From positions 992,001 through 1,056,000 of the forward strand of contig CAWCTH010000003.1 in assembly GCA_963798445.1 (NCBI GenBank): 64,000 nt of DNA, read 5' to 3'. The notes beneath the pieces were generated by a model. The model was given only the letters and a program-made list of their open reading frames with translations, ran no database searches and was not told where the DNA came from. This stretch comes from DASXAI01 sp963798445. GTDB taxonomy: Bacteria; Actinomycetota; Acidimicrobiia; Acidimicrobiales; Ilumatobacteraceae. Below are positions 30,257-39,339 of the stretch, piece by piece. The translations under genes and the position numbers were made by a program. The stretch's first letter is position 1. Each line of letters opens with the position of its first letter.

Positions 30257-30684
30257 CAGCCCGGCCGGACGATCGACCGCCCCGTCACCGCCCACGGCCG
30301 GATGCGCAGCCAGTGATCTCGACGGCCCGACGCCCAAGGGTGCAGCGGAAGCCTGGCCGCGCCGGCCAGCTCATCGGGATCCAGGATCTCGGTGATGTAG
30401 CCCCTGACCACGACGCTCCACCCGGTCGCCGACGCCCGGTCGAGCTCGTCGACCTCGAAGGCGACCGTCGCGCCGGCCGAGAGCCGTTCGAGGCTGCCGG
30501 ACCGCCCGGTGCGGATCACGATGCTGTGGTCGTCCACGACGTGATTGACCGGCAGCACGCTCGGCTCCCCACCGCTGACGAAGCACAACCGCCCCACGAC
30601 CGAGCCCTCGAGCAGACGCCAGCACTCGTCGCCGGCGAGCTCATCGATCCGTACGACGGCATCGTCGCTGGTCCTGGTGTCCAT
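30256..30684 (-). CDS. PNPOx-like FMN split-barrel protein 2
   Basis: A 142-residue paralogue of the other five split-barrel proteins here: GRLCFVSGGEPSVLPVNHVV, FEVDELDRASATGWSVVVRG, HWLRIRPWAVTGRSI. GGGAGG lies 7 bases before ATG 30684. It is first in a two-gene unit with the Rv2004c-like kinase, and divergent from the P-type ATPase; box 4 lies between. Confidence 0.9.
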   Translation of the reverse strand: MDTRTSDDAVVRIDELAGDECWRLLEGSVVGRLCFVSGGEPSVLPVNHVVDDHSIVIRTGRSGSLERLSAGATVAFEVDELDRASATGWSVVVRGYITEILDPDELAGAARLPLHPWASGRRDHWLRIRPWAVTGRSIVRPG

Positions 30685-30756
30685 GGGTCATCCTCCCGGC
30701 AGTCGCGTCACTCAGCCCGTCCAACGACAGGTTGCGCCCGAACCGCTCACGGCGGA

Positions 30757-30771
30757 GGGGCCGAAAGTCCC
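30757..30771. promoter_or_regulatory. DosR/DevR-type box 4
   Basis: GGGGCCGAAAGTCCC (reverse GGGACTTTCGGCCCC), between divergent PNPOx-like protein 2 (72 bases) and the P-type ATPase (88 bases). It could serve both. Confidence 0.8.
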
Positions 30772-30859
30772 GACTCGGTCGGTCCGCCGTCCCTTCATTC
30801 CGGTGCGGCAAACGGAGACGATGGTGAAGTCGCCCACGCCGGCACGAAAGGAGGCGCGG

Positions 30860-33451
30860 ATGACCACGCCTCCGTTCGTCGACGCCGCGGTCGGGATGCG
30901 AACCGGCCTCAGCACCGTGGAAGCGACCCGCCGGCTGCAGCGCGACGGGCCCAACCGCTTGCCCTCGCCGGCAGCCGTTCCGGCGTGGCGGCGGTTCGCC
31001 GCGCAGCTCGTGAACTTCTTCGCCGTCATGCTCTGGGTGGCGGGCGTCCTCGCCTTCGTCGCCGGCATGCCGACGCTGGGCACCGCCATCTTCGTGGTCG
31101 TGGTGGTGAACGCCACCTTTGCCTTCGTGCAGGAGCATCGCGCCGAGCGCGCCGCCGCGCTGCTACGCGACCTGCTCCCCCGCCGCGCCATCGTGGTTCG
31201 CGACGGCATCCGCGGCGAGATCAACGCCGACGACCTGGTCGAGGGCGATGCCGTCCTGCTCACCGCCGGGGACCGCGTCTCGGCCGACATGAGCCTGCGC
31301 ACGGCACGGGCCATGCGCGTCGACGTGTCGACCCTGACGGGTGAGAGCGAGCCGGTGGACGCGGACGCCGGCGACCGCCTCTACGCAGGGAGCTTCGTCG
31401 TCGAGGGCGAGGGTGCCGCGGACGTCGATGCCACCGGCCCCCGCACCCGTCTCGCCGGCATTGCCCGCCTCACGAGCGCCGTCGACCGTCCTCATACACC
31501 GCTTGCCGGCGAGTTGCACCGCGTCGTTCGTACGATCGCGGTGATCGCCCTCGGCGTGGGCGCCGCCTTCTTCACGATCGCCCTCCTGGTCGGTACACCA
31601 ACGTCGGACGGGTTCCTCTTCGCCGTTGGCGTCACGGTGGCGCTCGTGCCCGAGGGGTTGCTACCGACCGTCACCCTCTCGCTGGCCATCGGCGCCCAGC
31701 GCATGGCCGGCCACCACGCACTGGTCCGCCGCCTGGAGGCGGTGGAGACCCTCGGATCGACCACGTACATCTGCACCGACAAGACCGGCACGCTGACCCG
31801 CAACGAGATGGCCGTGGTGGCCGCGTGGACGCCGGCCGGTACCGCCGCCATCACGGGGATCGGCTACGAGCCGGCCGGCGCCGCGGCAGTGTCGGCCGAG
31901 GCACGGCCGGCGCTCGTGCGACTGGCGTCGAGCGCACGGGCGTGCTCGAGCGGCCGTGTCGTGGTGAAAGAGGGCCGTTGGACGGCCCAGGGCGACCCGA
32001 TGGAGGCGGCGATCGACGCGCTGGCCCGACGCGTGGGCGCCCGGGTGGACGACACGGAGGTGCCGATCCGCTTTCCGTTCGACGCCCGGCGCCGCCGCAT
32101 GTCGGTGATCGCCGGCGACGAGCTGATCGTGAAGGGGGCACCGGAGAGCGTGCTCCCCCGCTGCCGGCGGGGCGAGGACGCAGCGGCCGCGGTCGCCGAG
32201 TTGGCCGGCAAGGGGCTGCGGGTGCTGGCGGTCGCAGTCCGTGACGCGGCCGGCGTGCTGGCGACCGCCGAACCCGACGACGTCGAGACCGACCTCGTCC
32301 TGATCGGGCTGCTCGGCCTGGAGGATCCTCCCCGCGTCGAGGTGGCGGCGGCCATCGCCGCGTGCCGCCGGGCGGGGATCAGGGTCTCGATGATCACGGG
32401 CGATCATCCGGGCACTGCGTCGGCGATCGCCGACGAAGTGGGCCTCACCCTGGCGAACAGCCCTGTCGTCGACGGCGCCGATCTGCCGGCCGACGAAGCC
32501 GTCCTCGGTGCGCTGCTGGACCGCGATGGCGTGGTGGTCAGCCGGGTGACGCCCGAGGACAAGCTGCGAATCGCACGGGCGTTGCGCGCCCGAGGCCACG
32601 TCGTGGCCATGACGGGCGACGGCGTCAACGACGGTCCTGCGCTCCAGGAGGCTGACATCGGCATTGCGATGGGTCGCTCCGGCACCGACGTCGCCCGGGA
32701 AGCGGCCGACCTCGTGCTCCTGGACGACGACTTCAGCACCATCGTGGCCGCCGTGGAGCACGGGCGGGCCACGTTCGCCAACATCCGGCGGTTCCTCACG
32801 TACCACCTCACGGACAACGTCGCCGAGCTGACCCCGTTCGTCGTGTGGGCGCTGTCGGGCGGACGGTTCCCGCTCGCCCTCGGCGTCCTGCAGATCCTCG
32901 CCCTCGACATCGGGACCGATCTCCTCCCGGCCCTGGCGCTCGGCGCCGAGGCACCCCGGGCCGGCGTCCTCGACCAGCCGCCGCAGACCGGTCACCTGCT
33001 CGACCGGCGACTGCTGCGCCGGGTCTTCGGCGTCCTGGGCCCCACCGAGGCGGTCATGGAGATGGCAGCGTTCCTGGCCACCATGGTGGCCGTGGGCTGG
33101 CGCCCGGGTGACGCCTTCCCGACTGGAAGCGCCCTGTTGATGGCCTCCGGCGCGGCGTTCACCGCGGTCGTCATCGGCCAGTTCGCCAACGCCTTCGCCT
33201 GCCGGAGCGAGCATCGTCCACCGGGCGCGTTGGGCTGGGGATCGAACCCGTTGCTCGTCGGGGCCGTGGCCGTCGAGCTCGTCGCGTTGGTCGTGTTCGT
33301 GGGGTACCCACCCATCGCCAACCTGCTCGGCCAGCAACCACCGAACGCCGCCGGCTTGTCCGTCGCCCTCCTGGCCGGCCCCGCCGTCCTCGCCGCCGAC
33401 GCCATCGACAAGGCATGGCGCTCGCGGCGCGCACTGGGGCGGGACCTTTGA
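30860..33451 (+). CDS. ctpF: P-type cation-transporting ATPase (CtpF-like)
   Basis: An 863-residue P2-type ATPase. TGES actuator loop (DVSTLTGESEPVD), membrane helix 4 motif VALVPEGLLPT, phosphorylation site CTDKTGTLTRNEM at about residue 307, KGAPE loop, and MTGDGVNDGPAL hinge are present, with four helices at the C-terminus. PEGL in helix 4 points to Ca2+/Na+-type (CtpF) transport and not to heavy metals. ATG 30860 has AAAGGAGG upstream. ctpF is a DosR regulon gene in M. tuberculosis; here box 4 lies upstream and box 5 overlaps its last codons. Confidence 0.92.
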   Translation: MTTPPFVDAAVGMRTGLSTVEATRRLQRDGPNRLPSPAAVPAWRRFAAQLVNFFAVMLWVAGVLAFVAGMPTLGTAIFVVVVVNATFAFVQEHRAERAAALLRDLLPRRAIVVRDGIRGEINADDLVEGDAVLLTAGDRVSADMSLRTARAMRVDVSTLTGESEPVDADAGDRLYAGSFVVEGEGAADVDATGPRTRLAGIARLTSAVDRPHTPLAGELHRVVRTIAVIALGVGAAFFTIALLVGTPTSDGFLFAVGVTVALVPEGLLPTVTLSLAIGAQRMAGHHALVRRLEAVETLGSTTYICTDKTGTLTRNEMAVVAAWTPAGTAAITGIGYEPAGAAAVSAEARPALVRLASSARACSSGRVVVKEGRWTAQGDPMEAAIDALARRVGARVDDTEVPIRFPFDARRRRMSVIAGDELIVKGAPESVLPRCRRGEDAAAAVAELAGKGLRVLAVAVRDAAGVLATAEPDDVETDLVLIGLLGLEDPPRVEVAAAIAACRRAGIRVSMITGDHPGTASAIADEVGLTLANSPVVDGADLPADEAVLGALLDRDGVVVSRVTPEDKLRIARALRARGHVVAMTGDGVNDGPALQEADIGIAMGRSGTDVAREAADLVLLDDDFSTIVAAVEHGRATFANIRRFLTYHLTDNVAELTPFVVWALSGGRFPLALGVLQILALDIGTDLLPALALGAEAPRAGVLDQPPQTGHLLDRRLLRRVFGVLGPTEAVMEMAAFLATMVAVGWRPGDAFPTGSALLMASGAAFTAVVIGQFANAFACRSEHRPPGALGWGSNPLLVGAVAVELVALVVFVGYPPIANLLGQQPPNAAGLSVALLAGPAVLAADAIDKAWRSRRALGRDL

Positions 33452-33455
33452 CCCT
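33441..33455. promoter_or_regulatory. DosR/DevR-type box 5
   Basis: GGGACCTTTGACCCT, overlapping the ATPase stop codon and 56 bases before PNPOx-like protein 3. Confidence 0.8.
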
Positions 33456-33511
33456 TCCCGCGGTCGTGGGCCGGGGCGCACGGTGAACGAGTAGGGACGA
33501 AGGAGGCGACC

Positions 33512-33958
33512 ATGCCCGAGGAACTGCGACCAGCCGAACTCCATGACGTCGACCGAGCAACGTGCTTCGCCTTCTTGTGCGCGCAGCACGTCGGGCGTTT
33601 GGTGCTGCCCGGCGACGAGCCCTTCGTGGCTCCGTTCAACTACGTCGTCGTCGGCGAGGCACTCGTGCTTCGCACGGACGCGGACACCCACGCCGCCCTC
33701 GGGGCCGGTCAGCCGATCCTGTTCGAGGTCGACTTCATCGATGACGAGTACCAGGCCGGCTGGAGCGTGGTGATCCGCGGCGGTCTCGAGGACATCACCG
33801 ACTCGCCAACCGTCGACGCCGACCTGCGGGAGCGGCTCGAGTCGTGGGCTCCGGGGCCGAGGGATCGGTGGCTGCGGGTCACGATCGACGAGATGACCGG
33901 GCGCTGGCTACGGGGGGCCGACCACACGCCGCCCCTCGACGGGCGCGCCTACCTGTAG
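33512..33958 (+). CDS. PNPOx-like FMN split-barrel protein 3
   Basis: A 148-residue split-barrel protein: HVGRLVLPGDEPFVAPFNYV, FEVDFIDDEYQAGWSVVIRG, RWLRVTIDEMTGRWL. It differs from the others in PFN instead of PVN at the flavin loop. GAAGGAGG lies upstream of ATG. It ends 4 bases from the convergent sensor kinase. Confidence 0.9.
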   Translation: MPEELRPAELHDVDRATCFAFLCAQHVGRLVLPGDEPFVAPFNYVVVGEALVLRTDADTHAALGAGQPILFEVDFIDDEYQAGWSVVIRGGLEDITDSPTVDADLRERLESWAPGPRDRWLRVTIDEMTGRWLRGADHTPPLDGRAYL

Positions 33959-33961
33959 CGC

Positions 33962-35104
33962 TCAGTGGGACAGGGGAACGCGCCACTCCGCGATGGTGCC
34001 GCCGGCGATGCGCGGCATCAGCGCGAACGATCCGCCGAGCCGCCCGGCGCGCTTGTGGAGGTTGGGCAGTCCGTGACCGGCCGACGACGTCTCCGGGGGC
34101 GGCGGTCCGACACCATCGTCGCTCACCCGCAGCCGCAGCTCACCGTGCTCGACGGCGACGCAGATCTCCACGGCCGTGGCGTGGGCGTGGCGAGCCACGT
34201 TGGACAGGACCTCGCGTAGCGACACGAGCAGCTCCTCGGCCAAGGGCGGCGTGATCGAGCTCTCCACCGCACCCACGAACTGCACCCGCGGCTCGAAGCC
34301 GAGCGCGTCCCGCACGTCCGCTACGACGTCCAGGATCTGGGCGCGAACGTCGGAGGTCGGGGACCTCGTGCTGACGCTGAGGGCGAAGATGGAGGAGCGG
34401 ATCTGGCGGATCGTGACGTCGAGGTCGTCGACGGCTTGCTGGATGCGCCGGCTGACGTCGGCGTCGCCCGAGATGCGCGCCGTCGCCTGGAGCGACATGC
34501 CCGTGGCGAAGAGCTGCTGGATCACGGTGTCGTGGAGGTCCATCGCGATCCGCTCCCGGTCCTCCAGGAGGGCGAGCTCACCGACGCGGGCGTGGAGCCG
34601 GGCGTTCTCGATGGCGACACCGGCGGCCGCCGCCAGGGCCACCGTGAGCTCCTCGTCGATGTCGGTGAACGCCTCGGCCGACTGCTTGTCCGTGAGGTAG
34701 AGGTTCCCGAACACTTCGCCGCGCACCGTCACCGGCACGCCCAGGAACGACGTCATCGGCGGGTGGTTGGGCGGGAACCCGTAGCTGTCCGGGTGCTCGT
34801 TCAGATCCGGCAGTCGCAGGGGGCGAGGGTCGGCGATGAGCAGTCCGAGGATGCCGTGGCCCTTCGGGAGATCGCCGATGGCGCGGCGGCCGGCACCGTC
34901 GATGCCGACGGTGATGAATTCCACCAGCTCGGTGCGCTCGGCGTTCAACACGCCCAGCGCGCCGTACTGCGCGTTGACCAGAAACCGGGCCGCTTCGACG
35001 ATGCGCCGGAGGGTCGCACTGAGATCGAGGTCCGAGCCGATCGCCATGACGCCATCGAGGAGCTGGCGAAGTCTGGTGGGCCCGGCGTACTGACTCGACG
35101 CCAC
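33962..35104 (-). CDS. DevS/DosT-like sensor histidine kinase with a single GAF domain
   Basis: A 380-residue soluble kinase. Residues 10-168 form a GAF domain close to the heme-binding first GAF of DevS/DosT (NAQYGALGVL, EHPDSYGFPPNHPPMTSFLG, GEVFGNLYLTDK); His114 in NHPPM lies where the DevS heme ligand is expected. HisKA_3 follows directly (RERIAMDLHDTVIQQLFATG, phospho-His 191), then HATPase (EVLSNVARHAHA, DDGVG, GHGLPNLHKRAG). DevS and DosT have a second GAF that is absent here. GTG 35104 is the chosen start; box 6 lies 55 bases upstream. Likely partner: the DevR-like regulator at 47003. Confidence 0.88.
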   Translation of the reverse strand: MASSQYAGPTRLRQLLDGVMAIGSDLDLSATLRRIVEAARFLVNAQYGALGVLNAERTELVEFITVGIDGAGRRAIGDLPKGHGILGLLIADPRPLRLPDLNEHPDSYGFPPNHPPMTSFLGVPVTVRGEVFGNLYLTDKQSAEAFTDIDEELTVALAAAAGVAIENARLHARVGELALLEDRERIAMDLHDTVIQQLFATGMSLQATARISGDADVSRRIQQAVDDLDVTIRQIRSSIFALSVSTRSPTSDVRAQILDVVADVRDALGFEPRVQFVGAVESSITPPLAEELLVSLREVLSNVARHAHATAVEICVAVEHGELRLRVSDDGVGPPPPETSSAGHGLPNLHKRAGRLGGSFALMPRIAGGTIAEWRVPLSH

Positions 35105-35159
35105 GGGCCCGGATGTTACGTCAGCGACAACCGGCCATGGCCAGCTGAGTCGCCCTGGC

Positions 35160-35174
35160 AGGACTTCCGTCCCT
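35160..35174. promoter_or_regulatory. DosR/DevR-type box 6
   Basis: AGGACTTCCGTCCCT, between the divergent DevS-like kinase (55 bases) and the acetyltransferase gene (26 bases). It suggests the sensor controls its own gene. Confidence 0.78.
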
Positions 35175-35200
35175 ACCGGTGACAGACCGCTGCGGCGACC

Positions 35201-36049
35201 ATGATCGACATGAGCGACGACGCCTCCGAGATCGTTGCGCTGCCCGGGGGGCAATCGCTCACCGTGCGCGCCGCCACGAACGAGGACCTCGACGGGCTCG
35301 TCACCATGTACCGGGGGTTGTCGTCGGAGGACCGGTACCGGCGGTTCTTCTCTGCCTCCACACCGGCGACGCGGGTGATCGAGCGATTGCTCGAGGCGCC
35401 GGCGACCGGAGGGCTCTGGCTCGTCGCCGTCACCGATGACGGCACGATCGTCGGTGACGTCGGCTACACCGCGCTCCCGAACGGCGACGCCGAGTTCGCC
35501 ATCACCGTGACCAAGTCGTGGCGCGGTTGGCTCGGGCCGTACCTGCTCGACGTGCTGGCACGGCGGGCGGCCGCCAACGGCATCCGCAACCTACGAGCCG
35601 ACATACTCATGGAGAACCGCAAGATGCTGCGACTCGCCGAGCGGCGAGGGTGCGCCACGGTCGACTACCCCGACGCCACCATCGTGGAGCTGACCATGTC
35701 AACCGGCGCGGGCATGCCGGGCTGGCCAGCGACGCACACGCGTCCCCGCCTTCTGGTCGAAGGCTGCGGCGGGCGTTGGCGCGGCGCCCGTGAGGCGCGT
35801 GCCGCCGGCTGGGATGTCATCACGTGTGCCGGACCCGGATCGAGCCGCGTGCCCGTCTGCCCGATGCTGAACGGCGGCACCTGCCCGCTCGTGGACGGGG
35901 CCGACGCGGTCGTCATGGTCCTCCCGCCGGGCGATCCGCGGCGCGAAGCTCTGCTCGACGCCCACAGCCGACTGGTGCCGGACATCCGGATCGTGCCGGA
36001 CGAGGACTGGGCGCCGTCAGACCTGGCGATCGAGCGAAAGGACCCCTGA
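35201..36049 (+). CDS. GNAT acetyltransferase fused to a Cys-containing C-terminal domain
   Basis: A 282-residue protein. The first 170 residues are a GNAT domain (LTVRAATNEDLDGLVTMYRG, VTKSWRGWLGPYLLDVLARR as the acetyl-CoA loop, ENRKMLRLAERRG). The last 100 residues are a second small domain (RPRLLVEGCGGRWRGAREAR, CPMLNGGTCPLVDGADAVVM) that I do not recognise; it may be a nucleotide-like fold with paired Cys. GNAT proteins with extra domains occur in DosR regulons. Its stop shares one base with the next ATG. Confidence 0.8.
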   Translation: MIDMSDDASEIVALPGGQSLTVRAATNEDLDGLVTMYRGLSSEDRYRRFFSASTPATRVIERLLEAPATGGLWLVAVTDDGTIVGDVGYTALPNGDAEFAITVTKSWRGWLGPYLLDVLARRAAANGIRNLRADILMENRKMLRLAERRGCATVDYPDATIVELTMSTGAGMPGWPATHTRPRLLVEGCGGRWRGAREARAAGWDVITCAGPGSSRVPVCPMLNGGTCPLVDGADAVVMVLPPGDPRREALLDAHSRLVPDIRIVPDEDWAPSDLAIERKDP

Positions 36050-36705
36050 TGAGCGCGACCGTCCCCGGGCCCCCACCGGCTCCGTATCCCCTCCAACTCA
36101 CGATCGACGAACCCGAGCAGGCCCGTAACCGGCTGAGCGTCGGTCTGCGCGTCTTCTGGATCATCCCCATCGCCATCGTGCTAGGAGCCGTGAGCGGCAG
36201 CGTGTGGACCTCGCGCCCGACCGAGAATTCCAACGTGATCGTCATCGCCGCCGCTGGCGGCTTCCTGTTCTGGGCACCGATGCTCATGATCCTGTTCCGC
36301 CAGAAGTACCCCCGCTGGTGGTTCGACTGGAACGTGGCGCTGCTGCGGTTCACCAACCGTGTGTCCGCCTACGCGCTCCTGCTCCACGACGACTACCCGT
36401 CGACCGACGAGGAGCAGTACGTCCACCTCGAAATCCCCTACCCGGACGTCAAGCGACACTTGAACCGCTGGCTGCCGCTCGTGAAGTGGTTCCTGGCGAT
36501 ACCGCATGTCATCGTCCTGGCCTTCCTCTGGCTCGCCGCCCTGATCGCCGTGATCGTGGCGTGGTTCGCCATCCTCTTCACCGGGCGCTGTCCCAAGGGC
36601 GTGTTCCGCTTCGTGGTCGACGTGCTCCGTTGGACCGACCGCGTCCTCGCCTACGCCATCATCCTGACCACGGACGCCTACCCGCCCTTCCGGTTCGGTC
36701 CCTGA
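36049..36705 (+). CDS. DUF4389 membrane protein
   Basis: A 218-residue membrane protein with about four helices (VFWIIPIAIVLGAVSG, VIVIAAAGGFLFWAPMLMIL, FLAIPHVIVLAFLWLAAL, VIVAWFAILFTG) and the family motif YPRWWFDWNVALLRFTNRV, YALLLHDDYPSTDEEQYVHL. Its function is unknown. It is co-transcribed with the acetyltransferase under box 6. Confidence 0.85.
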   Translation: MSATVPGPPPAPYPLQLTIDEPEQARNRLSVGLRVFWIIPIAIVLGAVSGSVWTSRPTENSNVIVIAAAGGFLFWAPMLMILFRQKYPRWWFDWNVALLRFTNRVSAYALLLHDDYPSTDEEQYVHLEIPYPDVKRHLNRWLPLVKWFLAIPHVIVLAFLWLAALIAVIVAWFAILFTGRCPKGVFRFVVDVLRWTDRVLAYAIILTTDAYPPFRFGP

Positions 36706-36724
36706 GCGACGACGGAACGCCTGG

Positions 36725-37231
36725 TCAACCTTCGACGCGCTGACGACCCGACAGATGAACCGTGGAGATGGCGACGAAGCGATGCAACAAGCCGTCGTCG
36801 GACCAGTGGGGCAGCCGTAGGGCCTCGGCGCCGTCGGACTCCGGTCCTTTCGGAAGGTGGCGGGCGATACCGGTGAAGGTGACGCTCCACTCGCCGGAGG
36901 CGTCCGCTGCCGGACCGTCGGCCTCGAACGCCACCACCGCGTCGCTCGTCGCTCGATCGAGGGTGCTGCCCTCGAGGACGCGCAGGATCACCCGGTCGCC
37001 CTGTAGCCCGAACCGGACCGGCAGGATGGCCGGGAGGGCGCCCACGTTGATGGCGATCCTGCCCAGGCCGCCGGCGGCGAGCAGGCCGAGACATTCAGCT
37101 CGACCAAGGATGAGGCACCCGGCCCCGTCGACGTGCCGGACGGGCGAATCCACGGCTCCCAGGCGCGGCGTCGTCAGGGTCATCACGTTGTCGAACGTGA
37201 CCGGGTTGGTAGATCGTGGTTGCGCCGGCAC
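36725..37231 (-). CDS. PNPOx-like FMN split-barrel protein 4
   Basis: A 168-residue split-barrel protein: GRIAINVGALPAILPVRFGL, FEADGPAADASGEWSVTFTG, with shorter C-terminus. GTG 37231 is chosen because AGGAGG lies 5 bases upstream; the internal ATG 37183 has no ribosome site. Box 7 lies 64 bases upstream, shared with the divergent PEP synthase remnant. Confidence 0.8.
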   Translation of the reverse strand: MPAQPRSTNPVTFDNVMTLTTPRLGAVDSPVRHVDGAGCLILGRAECLGLLAAGGLGRIAINVGALPAILPVRFGLQGDRVILRVLEGSTLDRATSDAVVAFEADGPAADASGEWSVTFTGIARHLPKGPESDGAEALRLPHWSDDGLLHRFVAISTVHLSGRQRVEG

Positions 37232-37295
37232 CTCCGCCTCCTCTCCGTCTCGGCTGCGATTCGCCCATTGTCGGCGCGCCGGCCCGCCTTTGACT

Positions 37296-37310
37296 CCGGC
37301 CAAAGGTCCC
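37296..37310. promoter_or_regulatory. DosR/DevR-type box 7
   Basis: CCGGCCAAAGGTCCC (reverse GGGACCTTTGGCCGG), between divergent PNPOx-like protein 4 (64 bases) and the PEP synthase remnant (110 bases). Confidence 0.72.
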
Positions 37311-37420
37311 TTTCTGTGGTCTTGCGGCCCGCGCCCGTTCGGCGGCGACGACGGGACCAACGGCTCTACCTGGAGTGCGAAGGCGAGGGCGACCATGACG
37401 GCATCGCAGGAGGTAGCTCG

Positions 37421-38287
37421 ATGACTGAATCTGTCGCGGCCGACACCATCGCCTGGTTCACCGAGCTGGGCCGGGCCGATACGGCGACGGCCGGGGGCAA
37501 GGGCGCCAACCTGGGGGAGCTGGTCGCGACCGCCGAGGACGCCGCCGACACCTCGTTCGCGGGCATGAACCGGACCTTCACCAACATCCACGGCGCGTCC
37601 GAGGTCGCCGATGCCGTCATCGAGGCGTGGGTGTCGCTCTTCGCCGAGCGGGTGCTCGTCTATCGCGCCGCACACGACATCACCGACGAGCCCGCCATTG
37701 CGGTGATCGTGCAGGCCATGGTGGCGGCGGTCGCTTCCGGCGTGGCGTTCACCGCCAACCCGGTCACGGGCGACCGGACACGCGTCGTCATCGAGGCGGC
37801 GTTCGGGCAGGGTGAGGTGGTCGTCGGCGGCCGGGTCCAGCCCGACACCTACACCGTGGCCAAGGTTCCGATGCAGGTGCTCGACGAGCGCATCGGCACG
37901 AAGTCCCACAAGATCGTGGCCGGCAACCAGGGCGATGTCGAGGTCGAGCTGAGTGAGGAGGAGGCCCATCGCCGCGTCCTGCTGCCGGTCGCCGTGCTCG
38001 ACGTGGCGCGCCTGGCGTTGGCGGTCGAGTCCCACTACGGCGCCCCCACCGACATCGAGTGGTGCTTCGACGCCGGCGGCGAGCTCCACTTGCTGCAGGC
38101 GAGGCCCATCACCGCCCTCGTCGACCACGCCGCCGGCGCCGTCGAGGCACCCGGCCCGATCCTCGTGCGCGGCCTCGGCGCCGCCCCGGGCACGGCCGGC
38201 GGCGCCGTCAGGGTGCTCGCCGGCGCCGAGCAACAGGTCCTGCTGGAGGCGGCGCGGGCCGGATCGTCTTACCGACCGACAAGATGA
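37421..38287 (+). pseudogene. Phosphoenolpyruvate synthase remnant, internal and C-terminal deletions
   Basis: A 288-residue open frame of a protein that is usually about 750-870 residues. It begins as PEP synthase (IAWFTELGRADTATAGGKGA) but jumps from LGELV to ATAEDAADTSFAG, leaving out roughly 90 residues of the ATP-grasp N-terminus in frame. The ATP-grasp middle is present (GVAFTANPVTGDRTRVVIEA, IEWCFDAGGELHLLQARPIT). The phosphohistidine domain stops after LVRGLGAAPGTAGGAVRVL, and the PEP-utilising domain is missing. It cannot make PEP. GGAGG precedes ATG. PfkB follows 7 bases on. Confidence 0.82.
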
Positions 38288-38294
38288 TGATGCG

Positions 38295-39272
38295 ATGACC
38301 ATCCTGACGGTGACCCTGAACCCCGCGCTCGACGTGTGTGCCTCCGTGCCGGTGGTCGAACCCGACCACAAGCTCCACTGCACCGACGCCGAACTCACAC
38401 CCGGGGGTGGAGGCATCAACGTCGCCCGCGCCGTCCACCGGCTCGGCGGAAGCGCCACCGCCTTGTTCCCCTACGGCGGCAGCACCGGCGACCTCCTCTG
38501 CGATCTCCTGCTCGGTGAAGGCGTACCCATCGTCGCCGTACCCATCGCGGGCGTGACTCGCGAGGACTTCGCCGTGAGGGAGACGGCGACCGGGCACGAG
38601 TACCGCTTCGTGCTGCCGGGTCCCATGCTCACGCCGGCGGAGCTGGCCGGCTGCGTGGACCTGGTCCTCCGCCACGCCGGCGCCGGATCGTTCATTGTCA
38701 TCAGTGGCTCCCTGCCCCCCGGAGCCGACCCGTCCGTGCTGGCCGAGATCGCGACTGCGGCGCGCGACCGTGCGTGCTCGGTCATCGCCGACACGTCCGG
38801 ACCCGCTCTCGCGTCGGTGGCCCGCGCCGGCGCCTACCTGATCAAGCCGAGCCTCAACGAGCTCAGCGGCTACGCCCGCCGGACGTTGACATCGACCGAG
38901 GCGATCGTCGAGGCGGCCGACGATCTGCTGCGCTCCGGGCCCAACCATGCCGTGCTCGTGTCGCTCGGTCCCGACGGGGCGCTCCTGCTCGTCGCTGGCG
39001 AGCCGGCGATCACGGTCAGCGCGCCGGCGACGCGCACCGTGAGTGCCGTCGGGGCGGGCGACAGCCTTGTCGCTGGTCTGGTGCTGGCCCTGGCCGCGGG
39101 CCACAGTCTCCCGGAGGCGGCCCGCCGGGGCGTGGCCGCCGGCACCGCGGCAACGGTGGCGGCGGGCCACACGCTGTGCCACGCCACTGACGTCGACTCG
39201 ATCCTGCCGCAGGTTCGAACCACCCGGCGCGAGGGACGTTCGTCCCGGGCCGCGGCGGACCTTCACACCTAG
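38295..39272 (+). CDS. pfkB: PfkB-family sugar kinase (6-phosphofructokinase type)
   Basis: A 325-residue ribokinase-fold enzyme: VTLNPALDVCASVPVVEPDH, TPGGGGINVARAVHRLGG, substrate-sealing VISGSLPPGADP, and catalytic SAVGAGDSLVAGLVLALAAG with the Asp base. TLNPALD and the GGGGINVA motif are those of PfkB/1-phosphofructokinase. pfkB (Rv2029c) is a DosR regulon gene. It follows the PEP synthase remnant under box 7, so both glycolytic steps were once co-regulated; box 8 lies inside its last codons. Confidence 0.92.
   Translation: MTILTVTLNPALDVCASVPVVEPDHKLHCTDAELTPGGGGINVARAVHRLGGSATALFPYGGSTGDLLCDLLLGEGVPIVAVPIAGVTREDFAVRETATGHEYRFVLPGPMLTPAELAGCVDLVLRHAGAGSFIVISGSLPPGADPSVLAEIATAARDRACSVIADTSGPALASVARAGAYLIKPSLNELSGYARRTLTSTEAIVEAADDLLRSGPNHAVLVSLGPDGALLLVAGEPAITVSAPATRTVSAVGAGDSLVAGLVLALAAGHSLPEAARRGVAAGTAATVAAGHTLCHATDVDSILPQVRTTRREGRSSRAAADLHT
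39233..39247. promoter_or_regulatory. DosR/DevR-type box 8
   Basis: GGGACGTTCGTCCCG, inside the end of pfkB and 92 bases before the LPPTG protein. Confidence 0.72.
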
Positions 39273-39339
39273 GGAGGACAGCGCCCGCGGCGGATCCTGA
39301 TGGTGTGGTCCTGCCCTGTCGGGATCAAGGAGGAACATC

